Shown here one piece after another: positions 8,236-17,325 of a stretch of 64,000 nucleotides of DNA (its first letter is position 1; each line of letters starts with the position of its first letter). The notes beneath the pieces are model-generated. The model ran no database searches, was not told where the DNA came from, and was given only the letters and a program-made list of their open reading frames with translations. A program made the translations under genes and the position numbers. Origin of the DNA: an uncultured Lentibacter sp. (GTDB lineage Bacteria > Pseudomonadota > Alphaproteobacteria > Rhodobacterales > Rhodobacteraceae); the NCBI GenBank assembly GCA_947497495.1, contig CANMGT010000011.1:18484-82483 (forward strand). The letters run 5' to 3'.

Positions 8236-10575
8236 GTGCCCCAACATCAGCACCTGCCTTTGGTGCGTCTTCCTGAGAGTTTTGATCGCCGCAAACATGG
8301 AATGATCCCCGCCGCCCCTGGCAGAGGTGGTGGTCACGGTGGGCGCGTCCGACAAGAAATTGATCGTGCCGTTGAAGAGCAGCGCGCGCAGCAACGCCCA
8401 CCCCGTTTTGTCGATCCGGCACTCATCTTGCGCGTTGAGATGGACGGCGCAACGATGGAGGAAGACTGGGAAGGTCTCGGGCTGACCGTTTTGTCCACGG
8501 ACGATGACAACACCCTTGTCCTCTTTTCCTCGACGGATGATTTGCAGGATTTTCGCTACCGGCTCAATGAGTACGAGGGACCAATCCCAAACGGGCAGAT
8601 CAACCGTCGTTATGCCGGTTTTATCAATCGGATCGACGAAATTGCGACAGTTGCTCCGCGCGATCGCATCGGCGTTCGTGCACGCGAAGATGGTTTCGTT
8701 GAGGCCGAAGATTTTCAAGATGATACTGAATATGTCGTCGACATCGAGCTGTGGGAGTTCGGTGCACCTCAAGCAAGGCGCAACCTTGCCGAAGAGATTG
8801 TTGCCTGGGTAGAAGAACAAGGCGGGGAGCTTTATGATCTCTATTCCGGCCCATCAATCACGATCATCCGTGTCCAAGCGCGGGGGCAAACAGTCCGCCC
8901 TATTCTTGCGATACCACAAGTCGCTTTCGTTGATTTTCCACCCCAACCCGACATCGTGGCAGAGCCACCCGAAGACTTTGCTCTCGGAGATTTTCCGCCT
9001 GTCGCTGATGAGCCAGACGATTTGCCAATTGTCGGCATTCTGGACAGTGGCGTAAACGACAACCCGTTGCTGGCCGGTGGAATGGTTGCTCAAGAGGGGT
9101 TTCCAGACGTGCTTGGAACGGCCGATGTCTATGGTCATGGAACGCCGGTTGCAGGTATGGCCCGCTTCGGTGATCTGCGTCATCAATTGGACTTGCCCGA
9201 ACTGCAACCTGCCGCCCGGATTGTCTCTGCAAAAGTGGTAACGGATCAGGGCCAATTCTACGACCGCCGGACGCTGCCCACGCAAATGCGCGTTACGATT
9301 GAACGCCTGCGAAACACGTATGGCTGCCGTCTCTTTGTCATTTCCTTGGGCGATGTGAGGGCACGCTTCGAGCGTGGCCGGGTTGGTCCGTGGGCTGCGA
9401 CCCTCGATGAACTTGCTCGAGAGCTTGATGTTTTGATCATCGTGTCCGCAGGAAACCGAGACCCTCGCGGAGGGAATGTGCTTGAACAAGGTGTCACCCA
9501 CTATCCGCGCTACCTCTTGGAATCCGCAAACCGTGTTTGTGAACCCGCAGGTGCCGTCAACGCCGTCACCGTTGGATCTCTCGCAAATTCCAATGGACTT
9601 GGTCCGCAACATGAATTTGATGCTCACATTCATAGCATCACCGCAGCTGATGAGCCGTCGCCCTTCTCCAGAACGGGGCCAGGTGGTGGTGGCATCAAGA
9701 AACCCGATTTTGTCGACTATGGCGGTACGTTGGTTTTTGATGCTGTTGGCCGGCGCTTGCAACGCGCCCCCGCCCTTCCAAATGCTGGTGTCCTGACAAC
9801 CCATGCGGATTTCCAGCGACAACTTCTCGTCAGTAAAACCGGCACGTCTTTTTCTGGGCCACACCTTGCCCATAAGGCCGCACAGATCCTGAGAGCGTTA
9901 CCCGATGCGTCAGCAAATCTTGTGAAAGCACTTATGGCTGGGTCAGCCCAAGTGCCGGAGGCGACATTGCAGCGGTTGGGCGGCATCGCTGATGTTGAGC
10001 GGGAACAGATTTACGGCAACGGTCTCGTGAACGCTGGCAAAGCCAGTTATTCGGACGATCATCGTGTTGTTCTTTATGCCGAAGACAGCCTTCGGATGGA
10101 TCAATTCGCTGTCTACCAAGTGCCCATCCCAGGTGATTTTCAGGGCAATGGGCCACGAAGAGTCCATGTGTCTTTGGCATTTGACCCTCCTGTGAAACGC
10201 ACGCGCGCGGAGTATATTGGAACTCGCATGAACTACCGATTGATCCGGGGTTGCCCGGCCGATCAGGTGTTCGAGCATTTCCGATCGCATACTGGAGCAG
10301 ATTCTGAGCCTCCAGGAATCGAAGGTCGGTGCAAGTGCAACTTGCAACCTGGCCCTAATCGCCGCGACCGAAATACAATTCAGACCTCTAGCGTGAAGTT
10401 TAGCCAAGATACGGTTCAATATGGTGCTGAATATTTTCTTGTGGTGCGTTGTGTTGGTGGATGGGCATCAGACGAAGAAGTACGGCAGCGCTACGCCATC
10501 GTTGTGGAACTTGAGCATGAAGCCGAAGTTGAGCTTTATGCACGACTGCAGCAACGTGCGCGTGTGCAAGTCTAA
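8236..10575 (+). CDS. Subtilisin-like serine protease (S8), cytoplasmic, AAA-linked
   Basis: A 779-aa protease with a GTG start 8 bp after the ATPase stop. The catalytic triad is complete: Asp270 (GILDSGVND), His301 (YGHGTPVAGMA) and Ser538 (GTSFSGPH), with oxyanion Asn407 (VSAGN). The ~250 residues before the catalytic domain are not a secretion signal; they start PQHQHLPLVRLPE and hold mixed alpha/beta sequence with DDDNTLVLFSS, so the enzyme is probably intracellular. The C-terminal ~180 residues (from ~600) look like a beta-rich domain (HVSLAFDPPVKRTRAEY, EYFLVVRCVGGW). Translation is probably coupled to the ATPase, suggesting an ATP-gated protease. The target and trigger are unknown. Confidence 0.9.
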   Translation: MPQHQHLPLVRLPESFDRRKHGMIPAAPGRGGGHGGRVRQEIDRAVEEQRAQQRPPRFVDPALILRVEMDGATMEEDWEGLGLTVLSTDDDNTLVLFSSTDDLQDFRYRLNEYEGPIPNGQINRRYAGFINRIDEIATVAPRDRIGVRAREDGFVEAEDFQDDTEYVVDIELWEFGAPQARRNLAEEIVAWVEEQGGELYDLYSGPSITIIRVQARGQTVRPILAIPQVAFVDFPPQPDIVAEPPEDFALGDFPPVADEPDDLPIVGILDSGVNDNPLLAGGMVAQEGFPDVLGTADVYGHGTPVAGMARFGDLRHQLDLPELQPAARIVSAKVVTDQGQFYDRRTLPTQMRVTIERLRNTYGCRLFVISLGDVRARFERGRVGPWAATLDELARELDVLIIVSAGNRDPRGGNVLEQGVTHYPRYLLESANRVCEPAGAVNAVTVGSLANSNGLGPQHEFDAHIHSITAADEPSPFSRTGPGGGGIKKPDFVDYGGTLVFDAVGRRLQRAPALPNAGVLTTHADFQRQLLVSKTGTSFSGPHLAHKAAQILRALPDASANLVKALMAGSAQVPEATLQRLGGIADVEREQIYGNGLVNAGKASYSDDHRVVLYAEDSLRMDQFAVYQVPIPGDFQGNGPRRVHVSLAFDPPVKRTRAEYIGTRMNYRLIRGCPADQVFEHFRSHTGADSEPPGIEGRCKCNLQPGPNRRDRNTIQTSSVKFSQDTVQYGAEYFLVVRCVGGWASDEEVRQRYAIVVELEHEAEVELYARLQQRARVQV

Positions 10576-10963
10576 GCCTTTTCAAGTAAGAATGTTTCGG
10601 GAGCGTCGTCTGCGGCGATCGGCGCTAGTCGGTTGCCCCACTGGAGCCAAAGTCTCCGCCCATTAGGGTGACGATCTTCGCTCGAGGCGGCCCGCTGCAT
10701 GGCATTCGGTTTCCCGCCGATGAAATGGAGAATTTGCAAATGCAGCGGACGCATTGCTGTGTTACTGCCAAAGCCACGGAAACGGCCATTGCTTGATGGT
10801 CTCTACTGCGAGAAAAACTATCGTTAGTTTCCAAATGCACATACACATGTTCGTGTTCCGGCATTTTTGCCTTGAACCTCTAGGAGGTGTAGGTTGTATG
10901 CATTGCTACCTATAGAGGCTCTTGCGCTTGCCTCATGACCACTAAGACGGAAACGAGATCAAC
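10576..10963. other. Intergenic region with MerR-type promoter
   Basis: About 390 bp between the subtilase and the first L,D-transpeptidase. No gene is supported (10625-10864 on the minus strand has no start context). The distal part carries the metal-responsive promoter at 10872-10902. Confidence 0.6.
10872..10902 (+). promoter_or_regulatory. MerR-type promoter driving the L,D-transpeptidase at 10964
   Basis: -35 TTGAAC (10872-10877), then a 19-bp spacer with a CTCTAG...TGTAGG dyad, then -10 TATGCA (10897-10902). The long 19-bp spacer with an inverted repeat between the hexamers is the hallmark of MerR-activated promoters. It matches the promoters at 12118, 20183 (minus), 20757 and 22431. 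Confidence 0.75.
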
Positions 10964-11626
10964 ATGTTGACACGACGCCATTTTATCGCAACCGGCACGG
11001 CCCTGTTTTCAGCGCCCATTTCAAATCCTGTCTTTGCCAGTACTTGGCCTACTGCGTCGCAAAAAGCGGCTTGGGATACGCAAGTGACGCCCCTAAATTT
11101 CGACCTTGAAACTTCCAATCCTTGGGGCTTGCAGCCACGTTTCTTGCCGCGACGGGTCGAAGCAAAGGCCGGATTGACGCCCGGTGACATTCACGTCGAT
11201 GCAGTGGCACGATACCTTTACCACATCGAAGATGGTGGCACGGCGATGCGTTACGGCGTCGCGATTGCCCGCGGCAACCTTTATGAACCAGGGACATATG
11301 CGATCCGACGTAAAGTCGAGTGGCCGCATTGGACACCGACAAAATCCATGATCGAGCGGAATCCAGAGTATGCTGTGTTTGAAAACGGTCAGGAACCGGG
11401 GCCATCGAACCCGCTTGGCTCACGTGCACTCTACCTCTTTGTCGGGCAGCGTGACACCTATCTGCGAATTCACGGGTCCCCTCAATCAAGATCGATCGGC
11501 GGTCGTGCCAGTTCTGGATGCGTCCGAATGGTAATGGCGCATATCAACGAGCTCTATCCCAAAGTCGCGATCGGTTCGACCGCGTTTCTTTATTCAGCAG
11601 AAGACAGTGTAACGGCGCGTGGCTGA
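10964..11626 (+). CDS. L,D-transpeptidase (YkuD), Tat-type signal
   Basis: A 220-aa periplasmic peptidoglycan cross-linking enzyme that forms 3-3 bonds between meso-diaminopimelate residues. The N-terminus TRRHFIATGTALFSAPIS looks like a twin-arginine signal. The YkuD signature is present: His170 in RIHG, and Cys186 in the SSGC motif of GRASSGCVRM. A GDIHVDAVARYLY segment and a YGVAIARG strand also fit the fold. It lies about 60 bp downstream of a MerR-type promoter, so it is likely induced by metal. It is one of three such genes in this window (also 14576 and 28929). In other bacteria these cysteine enzymes are reported to be inhibited by copper, which may explain their presence here. Confidence 0.92.
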   Translation: MLTRRHFIATGTALFSAPISNPVFASTWPTASQKAAWDTQVTPLNFDLETSNPWGLQPRFLPRRVEAKAGLTPGDIHVDAVARYLYHIEDGGTAMRYGVAIARGNLYEPGTYAIRRKVEWPHWTPTKSMIERNPEYAVFENGQEPGPSNPLGSRALYLFVGQRDTYLRIHGSPQSRSIGGRASSGCVRMVMAHINELYPKVAIGSTAFLYSAEDSVTARG

Positions 11627-11665
11627 CACTGAAATCTAGAGAAATCGTTTCACAGACGCGAAGGT

Positions 11666-11935
11666 CTACGTCGCTGACTTGACGCAAATCGGATTGCCAC
11701 TAGCGGTCCTGAGAGGCAAAAGCGTCTCTTCGACCGGGCCAGAATGCATGTACAAATAACAATTGTCTTCTGGCCGCAGCCGCGCGGTGGTGAGGTCTTG
11801 GTTAGGAGCCGCCAGCGCAACAACCTGATCCGGGAGGGGCGGAAGTGAGCCCGAGCCTTGTGAATTCGAGAGAATTTCCGAACAGGCACCAAGCGCCAAA
11901 CCGATAGAAAGAAGAATTGCGCTCCGCGTATACAT
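11666..11935 (-). CDS. Small lipoprotein of unknown function
   Basis: An 89-aa predicted lipoprotein with signal MYTRSAILLSIGLA and lipobox LGAC (Cys18). The mature part is hydrophilic with two cysteines (in DNCYLY and NPICVK) that could form a disulfide. ATG 11935 is preferred over the longer open frame from 12019 because it gives a clean signal peptide. The gene is convergent with the L,D-transpeptidase (40-bp gap) and divergent from the P-type ATPase. No domain is recognised; location in the metal island suggests an envelope role. Confidence 0.65.
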   Translation of the reverse strand: MYTRSAILLSIGLALGACSEILSNSQGSGSLPPLPDQVVALAAPNQDLTTARLRPEDNCYLYMHSGPVEETLLPLRTASGNPICVKSAT

Positions 11936-12117
11936 AAACTGCCAGTCCTGTTTTTTGATTTCTCTGAAGTATCTCGTGCCTTTTCGCACCCAACAGCAAA
12001 TGCTGCATTGCACGCGCAAGAATTTCTGAAAAGTGGCAGAAAGTCAATGGTTTCAGAGCAAAACGAGCGTAGCTGCGTGATCTAAGGCTTTCCTGCGGGA
12101 CGCCCTGATCTTTTCTC

Positions 12118-12148
12118 TTGAACCTCTAGTTGCTGTAGGACGTATGCC
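12118..12148 (+). promoter_or_regulatory. MerR-type promoter driving the P-type ATPase
   Basis: -35 TTGAAC (12118-12123), 19-bp spacer holding CTCTAG-TTGC-TGTAGG, -10 TATGCC (12143-12148). It ends 31 bp before the ATPase ATG. The layout is identical to the box at 10872. Confidence 0.8.
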
Positions 12149-12179
12149 TTTCGAACAGCAGCGAATCCGAGGATAATCC

Positions 12180-14480
12180 ATGCCACACGACGGTGTTCAA
12201 GACGCTCACCAGCATTCATCTGTTTCACAGGGTACATCTGGCAGCTGCTGCGGCGGGAAAACCACTGAACCGACGCTGGTGCAGGTTTCTGATGGTCGCA
12301 GTTTCCATGTCAGCGGCCTGGATTGCGCCGAAGAGGTGTCAATACTGAACCGGGTCGTCGGACCCGAAGTTGGAGGCCAGGAATATCTTGCATTTGACGT
12401 GATCAATGCGCGAATGACGGTTCTGGATGGCGGAAAGAACCCGTCTTCGGACAAGATCATTGATGCTGTTGCGACCACTGGGATGACAGCCAAACCCTGG
12501 GATGCCGAAGACGCCGCCGCGGATCAGGCTGCGCATTTGAAGACCCAGAAGCGCTTCACCGTCCTCAGCGGCGGATTTTGGGGCGCAGGTTTTTTGTACC
12601 ATATCGTCGAGACCGGGTTTGGCGGAGCAATCGGATTGTTCTCTGGCCACGGCAAAGCGCCGATGCCCATGGTGGAAGTGGGTCTGTTCGCAATAGCCAT
12701 CCTCTGTGGCGTCTGGCTGGTAGCGCCCAAAGCTTGGTCATCAGCGCGCCGGCTCTCTCCGGATATGAACTTGTTGATGGTTGTGGCCGTAGCCGGTGCC
12801 ATTGCCCTGGGGGAGTTTTTCGAGGCCGCCACGGTGGCCTTCTTCTTCTCACTCTCGCTGTATCTTGAAAGCTGGAGCGTTGGGCGGGCGCGCAATGCTG
12901 TCTCAACGCTTCTCGATCTCGCACCCCCGACAGTCCGGGTACTCCATAAAGATGGCTCTGAAGCCGATGTCCCCGCAGCGGCTGTGGCTGTTGGTGCGCG
13001 GTTCATCGTGCGCGGTGGGGATCGTATTCCACTCGACGGGAAAGTTGTTGACGGTGAAGGGGCTGTGGATCAGGCCCCCATTACGGGCGAAAGTGCGTTA
13101 GTGCCCAAGGAGGTGGGCGATGATGTCTATGCTGGCACGATCAATGGCGAGGGGACTTTGACTGTGCAGGCAACGAAAGCCGCCTCCGACACAGTCTTGT
13201 CCAAGATTATCCGCATGGTAGGCGATGCACATTCGCGCCGAGCAGAGGTAGAGCAATGGGTGACAAAGTTCGCCCGTATCTACACACCGGTTGTGATGGC
13301 GGCCGCCATTCTCATTGCTTTGGCCCCCCCGCTTGCCGCGGGCGGCGATTGGGGTTTCTGGTTCTACAACGCGCTGGTTCTACTGGTGATAGCCTGTCCC
13401 TGTGCACTCGTAATCTCAACACCGGTGTCCATCGTTGCGGCCCTTGCCGCATCGGCGCGCAACGGCGTGCTGATCAAAGGTGGTGCCTATGTCGAGGCGC
13501 CTGGGCGCACGACTGCGCTGGCAATGGATAAGACCGGAACGATCACCATGGGAGAGCCGGAAGTCGCTAACGTCTACCCAATTGGCGAGACATCGGAGCG
13601 CGATCTTTTGATACGAGCGGCCGCGCTTGAAGCGCGATCTTCACACCCACTTGCCCGCGCGATCCTGAGCCGTGCCGAGCAGGACAGCCTCTCGTTCGTA
13701 GCCGCTGACAGCACCTGCACAGTCCCAGGTCGTGGGCTTGAAGGAGAGTTGCAGGGTCAGTCAATCTGGCTGGGATCTGATCGTTTTGCCGAGGAAAAAG
13801 GTTTCGGCACGGTAATCCCGGCAGAATTGCGTCATCGCATCGAAGGAGCAGGGAATACGCTTGTGGCCATCGGCGACGATCACGGGGTTAACGGTGTACT
13901 GGAATTGCGGGACATGATCCGGCCCGACGCAAAAAGAATTGTGGCCCGCCTCCACGCGCAAGGAATCAAGAAGATCGTAATGCTGACCGGCGACAATGCG
14001 GCAACGGCAAAGGCTGTGGCTGCCGAAGTGGGCATAGACGAAGTGCACTCCGAACTGCTGCCTGAAGACAAGGTTACTGCAATCGAGGAATTGGTGGCGC
14101 AATATGACACCGTCGCGATGATCGGGGATGGCGTCAACGATGCTCCTGCAATGGCACGTGCGCATTATGGCATTGCCATGGGAGCGGTCGGATCGGATGC
14201 GGCGATTGAAACGGCTGACATCGCGCTGATGACTGACGACATCGGCAAAGTGCCATGGCTGATTGATCACTCCCGCCGGACCATGTCAATCATTAAGCAG
14301 AACATTGGGCTATCGCTTGCGACCAAGGCCGTCTTCGTTGTGGCAACCGCCTTTGGCATGGCCTCAATGTGGGGTGCAATCGCCGCTGACGTCGGAGTGT
14401 CCCTGCTTGTCGTCGCCAATGCTTTGAGGCTGCTGCAGGCGCGAGACGAACATGCCCAGGAGCGGATGGGGGAAAAGTGA
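12180..14480 (+). CDS. Zn/Cd/Pb-type P1B ATPase (ZntA/CadA-like)
   Basis: A 766-aa inner-membrane metal exporter. The N-terminus is His/Cys-rich (HDGVQDAHQH, CCGGK), followed by a divergent heavy-metal domain with a single Cys49 in GLDCAEE rather than CxxC. The membrane and catalytic core carry CPC at 406-408, phosphorylated Asp450 in DKTGT, the TGE motif (TGESALVP), HP in SSHPLARA and GDGVNDAPA. The penultimate and last membrane segments have Lys in LATKAVF and Asp in AADVGVS, the signature of P1B-2 pumps for divalent Zn, Cd and Pb rather than Cu(I). It is driven by the MerR-type promoter 31 bp upstream. Specificity is predicted from motifs only. Confidence 0.94.
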   Translation: MPHDGVQDAHQHSSVSQGTSGSCCGGKTTEPTLVQVSDGRSFHVSGLDCAEEVSILNRVVGPEVGGQEYLAFDVINARMTVLDGGKNPSSDKIIDAVATTGMTAKPWDAEDAAADQAAHLKTQKRFTVLSGGFWGAGFLYHIVETGFGGAIGLFSGHGKAPMPMVEVGLFAIAILCGVWLVAPKAWSSARRLSPDMNLLMVVAVAGAIALGEFFEAATVAFFFSLSLYLESWSVGRARNAVSTLLDLAPPTVRVLHKDGSEADVPAAAVAVGARFIVRGGDRIPLDGKVVDGEGAVDQAPITGESALVPKEVGDDVYAGTINGEGTLTVQATKAASDTVLSKIIRMVGDAHSRRAEVEQWVTKFARIYTPVVMAAAILIALAPPLAAGGDWGFWFYNALVLLVIACPCALVISTPVSIVAALAASARNGVLIKGGAYVEAPGRTTALAMDKTGTITMGEPEVANVYPIGETSERDLLIRAAALEARSSHPLARAILSRAEQDSLSFVAADSTCTVPGRGLEGELQGQSIWLGSDRFAEEKGFGTVIPAELRHRIEGAGNTLVAIGDDHGVNGVLELRDMIRPDAKRIVARLHAQGIKKIVMLTGDNAATAKAVAAEVGIDEVHSELLPEDKVTAIEELVAQYDTVAMIGDGVNDAPAMARAHYGIAMGAVGSDAAIETADIALMTDDIGKVPWLIDHSRRTMSIIKQNIGLSLATKAVFVVATAFGMASMWGAIAADVGVSLLVVANALRLLQARDEHAQERMGEK

Positions 14481-14575
14481 CGAATAAAGCGTTGTCGCAC
14501 GGACATTGATCGGGCTCTTTTGATGAGGTAACAACATAGTATGAGAGACCTCGAACAAAGGGGCATTAAGCAGTG

Positions 14576-15085
14576 ATGATCAAAAAGTATTCGAGACGGA
14601 CTTTCTTTCTGGGCGGCATGGCCGCTTTTCTTTCCGGGTGTGCGAACAAATTCCGCTCATACAGCGGGCCAGAGGTCACGCGACTTCGCCTCTACAAGTC
14701 GGAAAGACTGCTAGTACTAGATGGCGCAGAGGGTGTGTTGCGCACCTATCCTGTCGGGCTTGGCTTCGAGCCAACAGGACACAAGCAGTTTGAAGGGGAT
14801 GGGCGCACGCCCGAGGGTGCTTACACCATCGACCGTCGAAATCCTGACAGTCTATTCCACCTGTCCGTTGGCATCTCCTATCCGAACGACACAGATCGTG
14901 CTTTCGCAGCAGCGCAGGGCCAATCTCCAGGAGGAGACATCTTCATCCATGGTGGTCCGCGACAGGGAATTGACCCGTTGGACAAGCTCGATTGGACAGC
15001 CGGATGTATTTCCGTCACAGACCAGCAAATCGAAGACGTCTACGCGATGGTGCGCGACGGCACACCCATCGACATTTACGCTTGA
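14576..15085 (+). CDS. L,D-transpeptidase lipoprotein
   Basis: A 169-aa YkuD-family enzyme, shorter than the one at 10964. The signal carries RRTFFLGGMAAFLSGC with a lipobox LSGC (Cys22), so it is probably membrane-anchored. The active site has His125 in FIHGGP and Cys144 in TAGC. The GDGRTPEGAYTIDRRN segment is typical of the family. GTG 14573 lies in frame just before ATG 14576; the ATG is taken as the start. It follows the P-type ATPase by 95 bp and may be co-transcribed. Its 3' end overlaps the convergent lspA-like gene by 10 bp. Confidence 0.9.
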   Translation: MIKKYSRRTFFLGGMAAFLSGCANKFRSYSGPEVTRLRLYKSERLLVLDGAEGVLRTYPVGLGFEPTGHKQFEGDGRTPEGAYTIDRRNPDSLFHLSVGISYPNDTDRAFAAAQGQSPGGDIFIHGGPRQGIDPLDKLDWTAGCISVTDQQIEDVYAMVRDGTPIDIYA

Positions 15086-15543
15086 CGGTGTGACATCGAA
15101 AACGAGTTTAAGATCAAAACCGCCAAGCCACTTACGACAAAGACATCCGCCAAGTTGAACGCTGGCCAATGTAGGTCCCCAATGTGAAAATCTAGAAAGT
15201 CGGTCACCGCCTGAAACCGTATACGGTCTATGACATTTCCTAGCGCACCGCCGATGATCGCCCCATAAGCAAGGGCCTCTAGCTGGCTTTGCGTTTGCAG
15301 AAGCAGACGCACCAACCAGCAGCAAATGCCAAGAGCAAGCAAGGTCAGTCCCCACCACGGGAAACCCGCTAACATCCCAAAAGTTACCCCATCATTTCGA
15401 AAAAACATGAGGTCAAATCCGGGAAAGACCTCAATCCCCTTGGCGAGCACCGAAGCGTTCCCCACAACGATCATCTTTGTGACCTGATCCGACAGAAGCG
15501 CGACTGAGGCACTTAAGATTCCGACCATACTGATCCGTATCAT
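15076..15543 (-). CDS. lspA: Signal peptidase II (lipoprotein signal peptidase)
   Basis: A 155-aa integral inner-membrane aspartyl protease that cleaves lipoprotein signals. It has four hydrophobic segments and both catalytic aspartates, in GNVIDR and FNLADV, plus the conserved VTDFLDFHI stretch. ATG 15543 is chosen over ATG 15570 because it follows the ZIP stop by 10 bp with a GTGAAG upstream. It is the last gene of the nine-gene leftward operon. lspA copies linked to metal-resistance genes are known (for example in lead and zinc/cadmium clusters). Here several island proteins are lipoproteins, giving it obvious clients. Confidence 0.9.
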   Translation of the reverse strand: MIRISMVGILSASVALLSDQVTKMIVVGNASVLAKGIEVFPGFDLMFFRNDGVTFGMLAGFPWWGLTLLALGICCWLVRLLLQTQSQLEALAYGAIIGGALGNVIDRIRFQAVTDFLDFHIGDLHWPAFNLADVFVVSGLAVLILNSFSMSHRQA

Positions 15544-15553
15544 CTTCACTGAT

Positions 15554-16336
15554 TCAACCGAGCCATACATCCAGGAAAAGCATAAGGGCGAGTCCTATCG
15601 ACAGGCCAAGCGTGGCCTTATTCTGGTGCCCACTTCGGTGCGTTTCGGGGATGATTTCATGACTGATGACGTAAAGCATGGCACCAGCGGCAAATGCGAG
15701 GCCCCAAGGAAGAAGGGGCTGTGAAAAAGTGATTATTCCTGCGCCAAGCAATCCACCGATAGGCTCAACCATACCCGTAAGCGCAGCAATGCCCCAGGCG
15801 CGGCCTTTCGAATATCCTTCGCCGAGGAGCGATACCGCCACGGCCAAACCTTCTGGGGCGTTTTGCAATCCGATGCCAATCGCAAGCGGCAAACCACCAG
15901 AAATGCCTTCCGCACCAAAGCCGACACCCACCGCGAGCCCTTCGGGAAAATTGTGGATTGTGATAGCAATGATGAACAACCAGACGCGTCGCAGCGATGC
16001 TCCCTCAGGTCCTTCACGGCCAGAGCTGAAATGCTCATGTGGCAGTTTCTCGTTCATCAATGCTACCGCACCCATTCCGAGGAGAATTGCCACGCACACG
16101 ATAGCAGCCGGGGCTGCCCCGTTCTCATACCGCAACTCAGCTGCATCAAGTGCGGGAATGATCAAAGAAAAGAATGACGCTGCCAGCATCACTCCCGCCG
16201 CAAATCCAAGCGACAGGTCACGCGTTGCGCGCGAAGGGATCCGCCCAAAGAGCACTGGTATGGCGCCAATGGCTGTCAGTGACCCAGCGGCCAAACTGCC
16301 CAGAAACCCGAGCATGATGGGGGAGAGAGAGTCCAA
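15554..16336 (-). CDS. ZIP-family metal transporter
   Basis: A 260-aa inner-membrane metal permease with about eight hydrophobic helices. The ZIP signatures are present: HNFPEGLAVGVG in helix 4 and QNAPEGLAVA plus EPIGG in helix 5. A cytoplasmic HEHF loop and a YVISHEIIPETHR near the end are also typical. It starts at TTG 16336; no ATG or GTG is available in frame at a family-compatible position, and LDSLSPIMLG aligns with how the family begins. ZIP proteins usually import divalent metal into the cytoplasm, so its place in a resistance operon is notable; some gufA-type members may act differently. Confidence 0.9.
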   Translation of the reverse strand: MDSLSPIMLGFLGSLAAGSLTAIGAIPVLFGRIPSRATRDLSLGFAAGVMLAASFFSLIIPALDAAELRYENGAAPAAIVCVAILLGMGAVALMNEKLPHEHFSSGREGPEGASLRRVWLFIIAITIHNFPEGLAVGVGFGAEGISGGLPLAIGIGLQNAPEGLAVAVSLLGEGYSKGRAWGIAALTGMVEPIGGLLGAGIITFSQPLLPWGLAFAAGAMLYVISHEIIPETHRSGHQNKATLGLSIGLALMLFLDVWLG

Positions 16337-16362
16337 ATTCAGTTCTTTCGTGATTGATTGCT

Positions 16363-16812
16363 TCAGTTGCCGGGATAGCTGGAAAATACTTCCGTCGATC
16401 CGTCATTCTTTAAGAGGAATACGTCATAGGCCACACGCCAGCGGCTTTGATCCATACCGGGAGAGCCGAGCGGCATTCCCGGGACAGCGAGGCCGACAGC
16501 GTCCGGTCTATCGCTCAGCAATCTGCGAATATCATCCGCCGGCACATGACCCTCGATCACGTAGCCATCAATGAGGGCCGTGTGACAGGATACCATGCGT
16601 TGCGGGACGCCATTATCGAGTTTGAAGCGGACGAGAAGCGAGGCAAACATGTCCTCGCCGGAGGGTGCAAAACCGTTTTCTTCAAGGTGCTCCATCCATG
16701 CCAGACAGCACCCGCAGCCATTTGTTTTTTTGACGTCGATCGGCGTCGCTTGGGCAAAGGCCTGTGTGGCGATACCGAGTAAGAAAGCAGTTGCGAGCGT
16801 AAGTTGTCTCAT
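16363..16812 (-). CDS. DUF411 periplasmic metal-binding protein
   Basis: A 149-aa secreted protein. A signal peptide (to QAFAQA) precedes the DUF411 hallmark NGCGCCLAWMEHL, followed by MVSCHTALIDGYVIEGHVPADDI and GLAVPGMPLGSPGMD. DUF411 proteins are widespread in copper and silver resistance clusters and are thought to bind metal through the Cys pair and Met/His residues. It sits 4 bp downstream of the preceding gene's stop. The family call is firm; the biochemical role is not established. Confidence 0.92.
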   Translation of the reverse strand: MRQLTLATAFLLGIATQAFAQATPIDVKKTNGCGCCLAWMEHLEENGFAPSGEDMFASLLVRFKLDNGVPQRMVSCHTALIDGYVIEGHVPADDIRRLLSDRPDAVGLAVPGMPLGSPGMDQSRWRVAYDVFLLKNDGSTEVFSSYPGN

Positions 16813-16815
16813 GTT

Positions 16816-17325
16816 CTAGAGCCTTTCTAGCGTCGCGGTGGCGACGTTCTGATCCTGCAATACTGAAAACTGCGTGCAACTTTCTTGGAGGCGCACCAAA
16901 ACGCCGGTGTCAGTCTCTGCATCGCTTGCCGCTTCGGCAAGCCGATCTCCTGACATCGTATCTGTCGGTCGACCATCCACGCGCACTTCATTGTACAGGT
17001 CATACTCTGCCGCCAGAGCTAGGACCACTTCAGCGCGATCAGGTGCAAAAAAGCCTGCCGTATTCAACAAAGCGGGGTCGGAGACCGGACGAGCTGGCGG
17101 CTCTGGTGTCCAGCCGACTTGTTCTGGTTCAACGACCACATTTGCGAAGGCGGTCAGCGGTTGAACTGACATTTCTGGTGTCTGCAATGGCGTAGGCTGC
17201 CAATCCGACACTGCAGCAAGTGCTATCGGGACAGGGGCCATCTTCCAGCTGGCTGGAGATTCTAGTAGTAAAGCCACGGCAACGCTTGCTCCCGCCGCAG
17301 CGATAGCTGGGTATCTCAATTTCAT
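16816..17325 (-). CDS. Unknown exported protein of the metal operon
   Basis: A 169-aa protein with an N-terminal hydrophobic signal or anchor (MKLRYPAIAAAGASVAVALL) and a Pro/Glu-rich linker (VGWTPEPPARP), then a charged region with one cysteine near the end (QESCTQF). No domain is recognised. ATG 17325 overlaps the upstream SCO stop (ATGA), so it is translationally coupled. Its fixed place between a SCO protein and DUF411 suggests a part in periplasmic metal handling. Confidence 0.75.
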   Translation of the reverse strand: MKLRYPAIAAAGASVAVALLLESPASWKMAPVPIALAAVSDWQPTPLQTPEMSVQPLTAFANVVVEPEQVGWTPEPPARPVSDPALLNTAGFFAPDRAEVVLALAAEYDLYNEVRVDGRPTDTMSGDRLAEAASDAETDTGVLVRLQESCTQFSVLQDQNVATATLERL

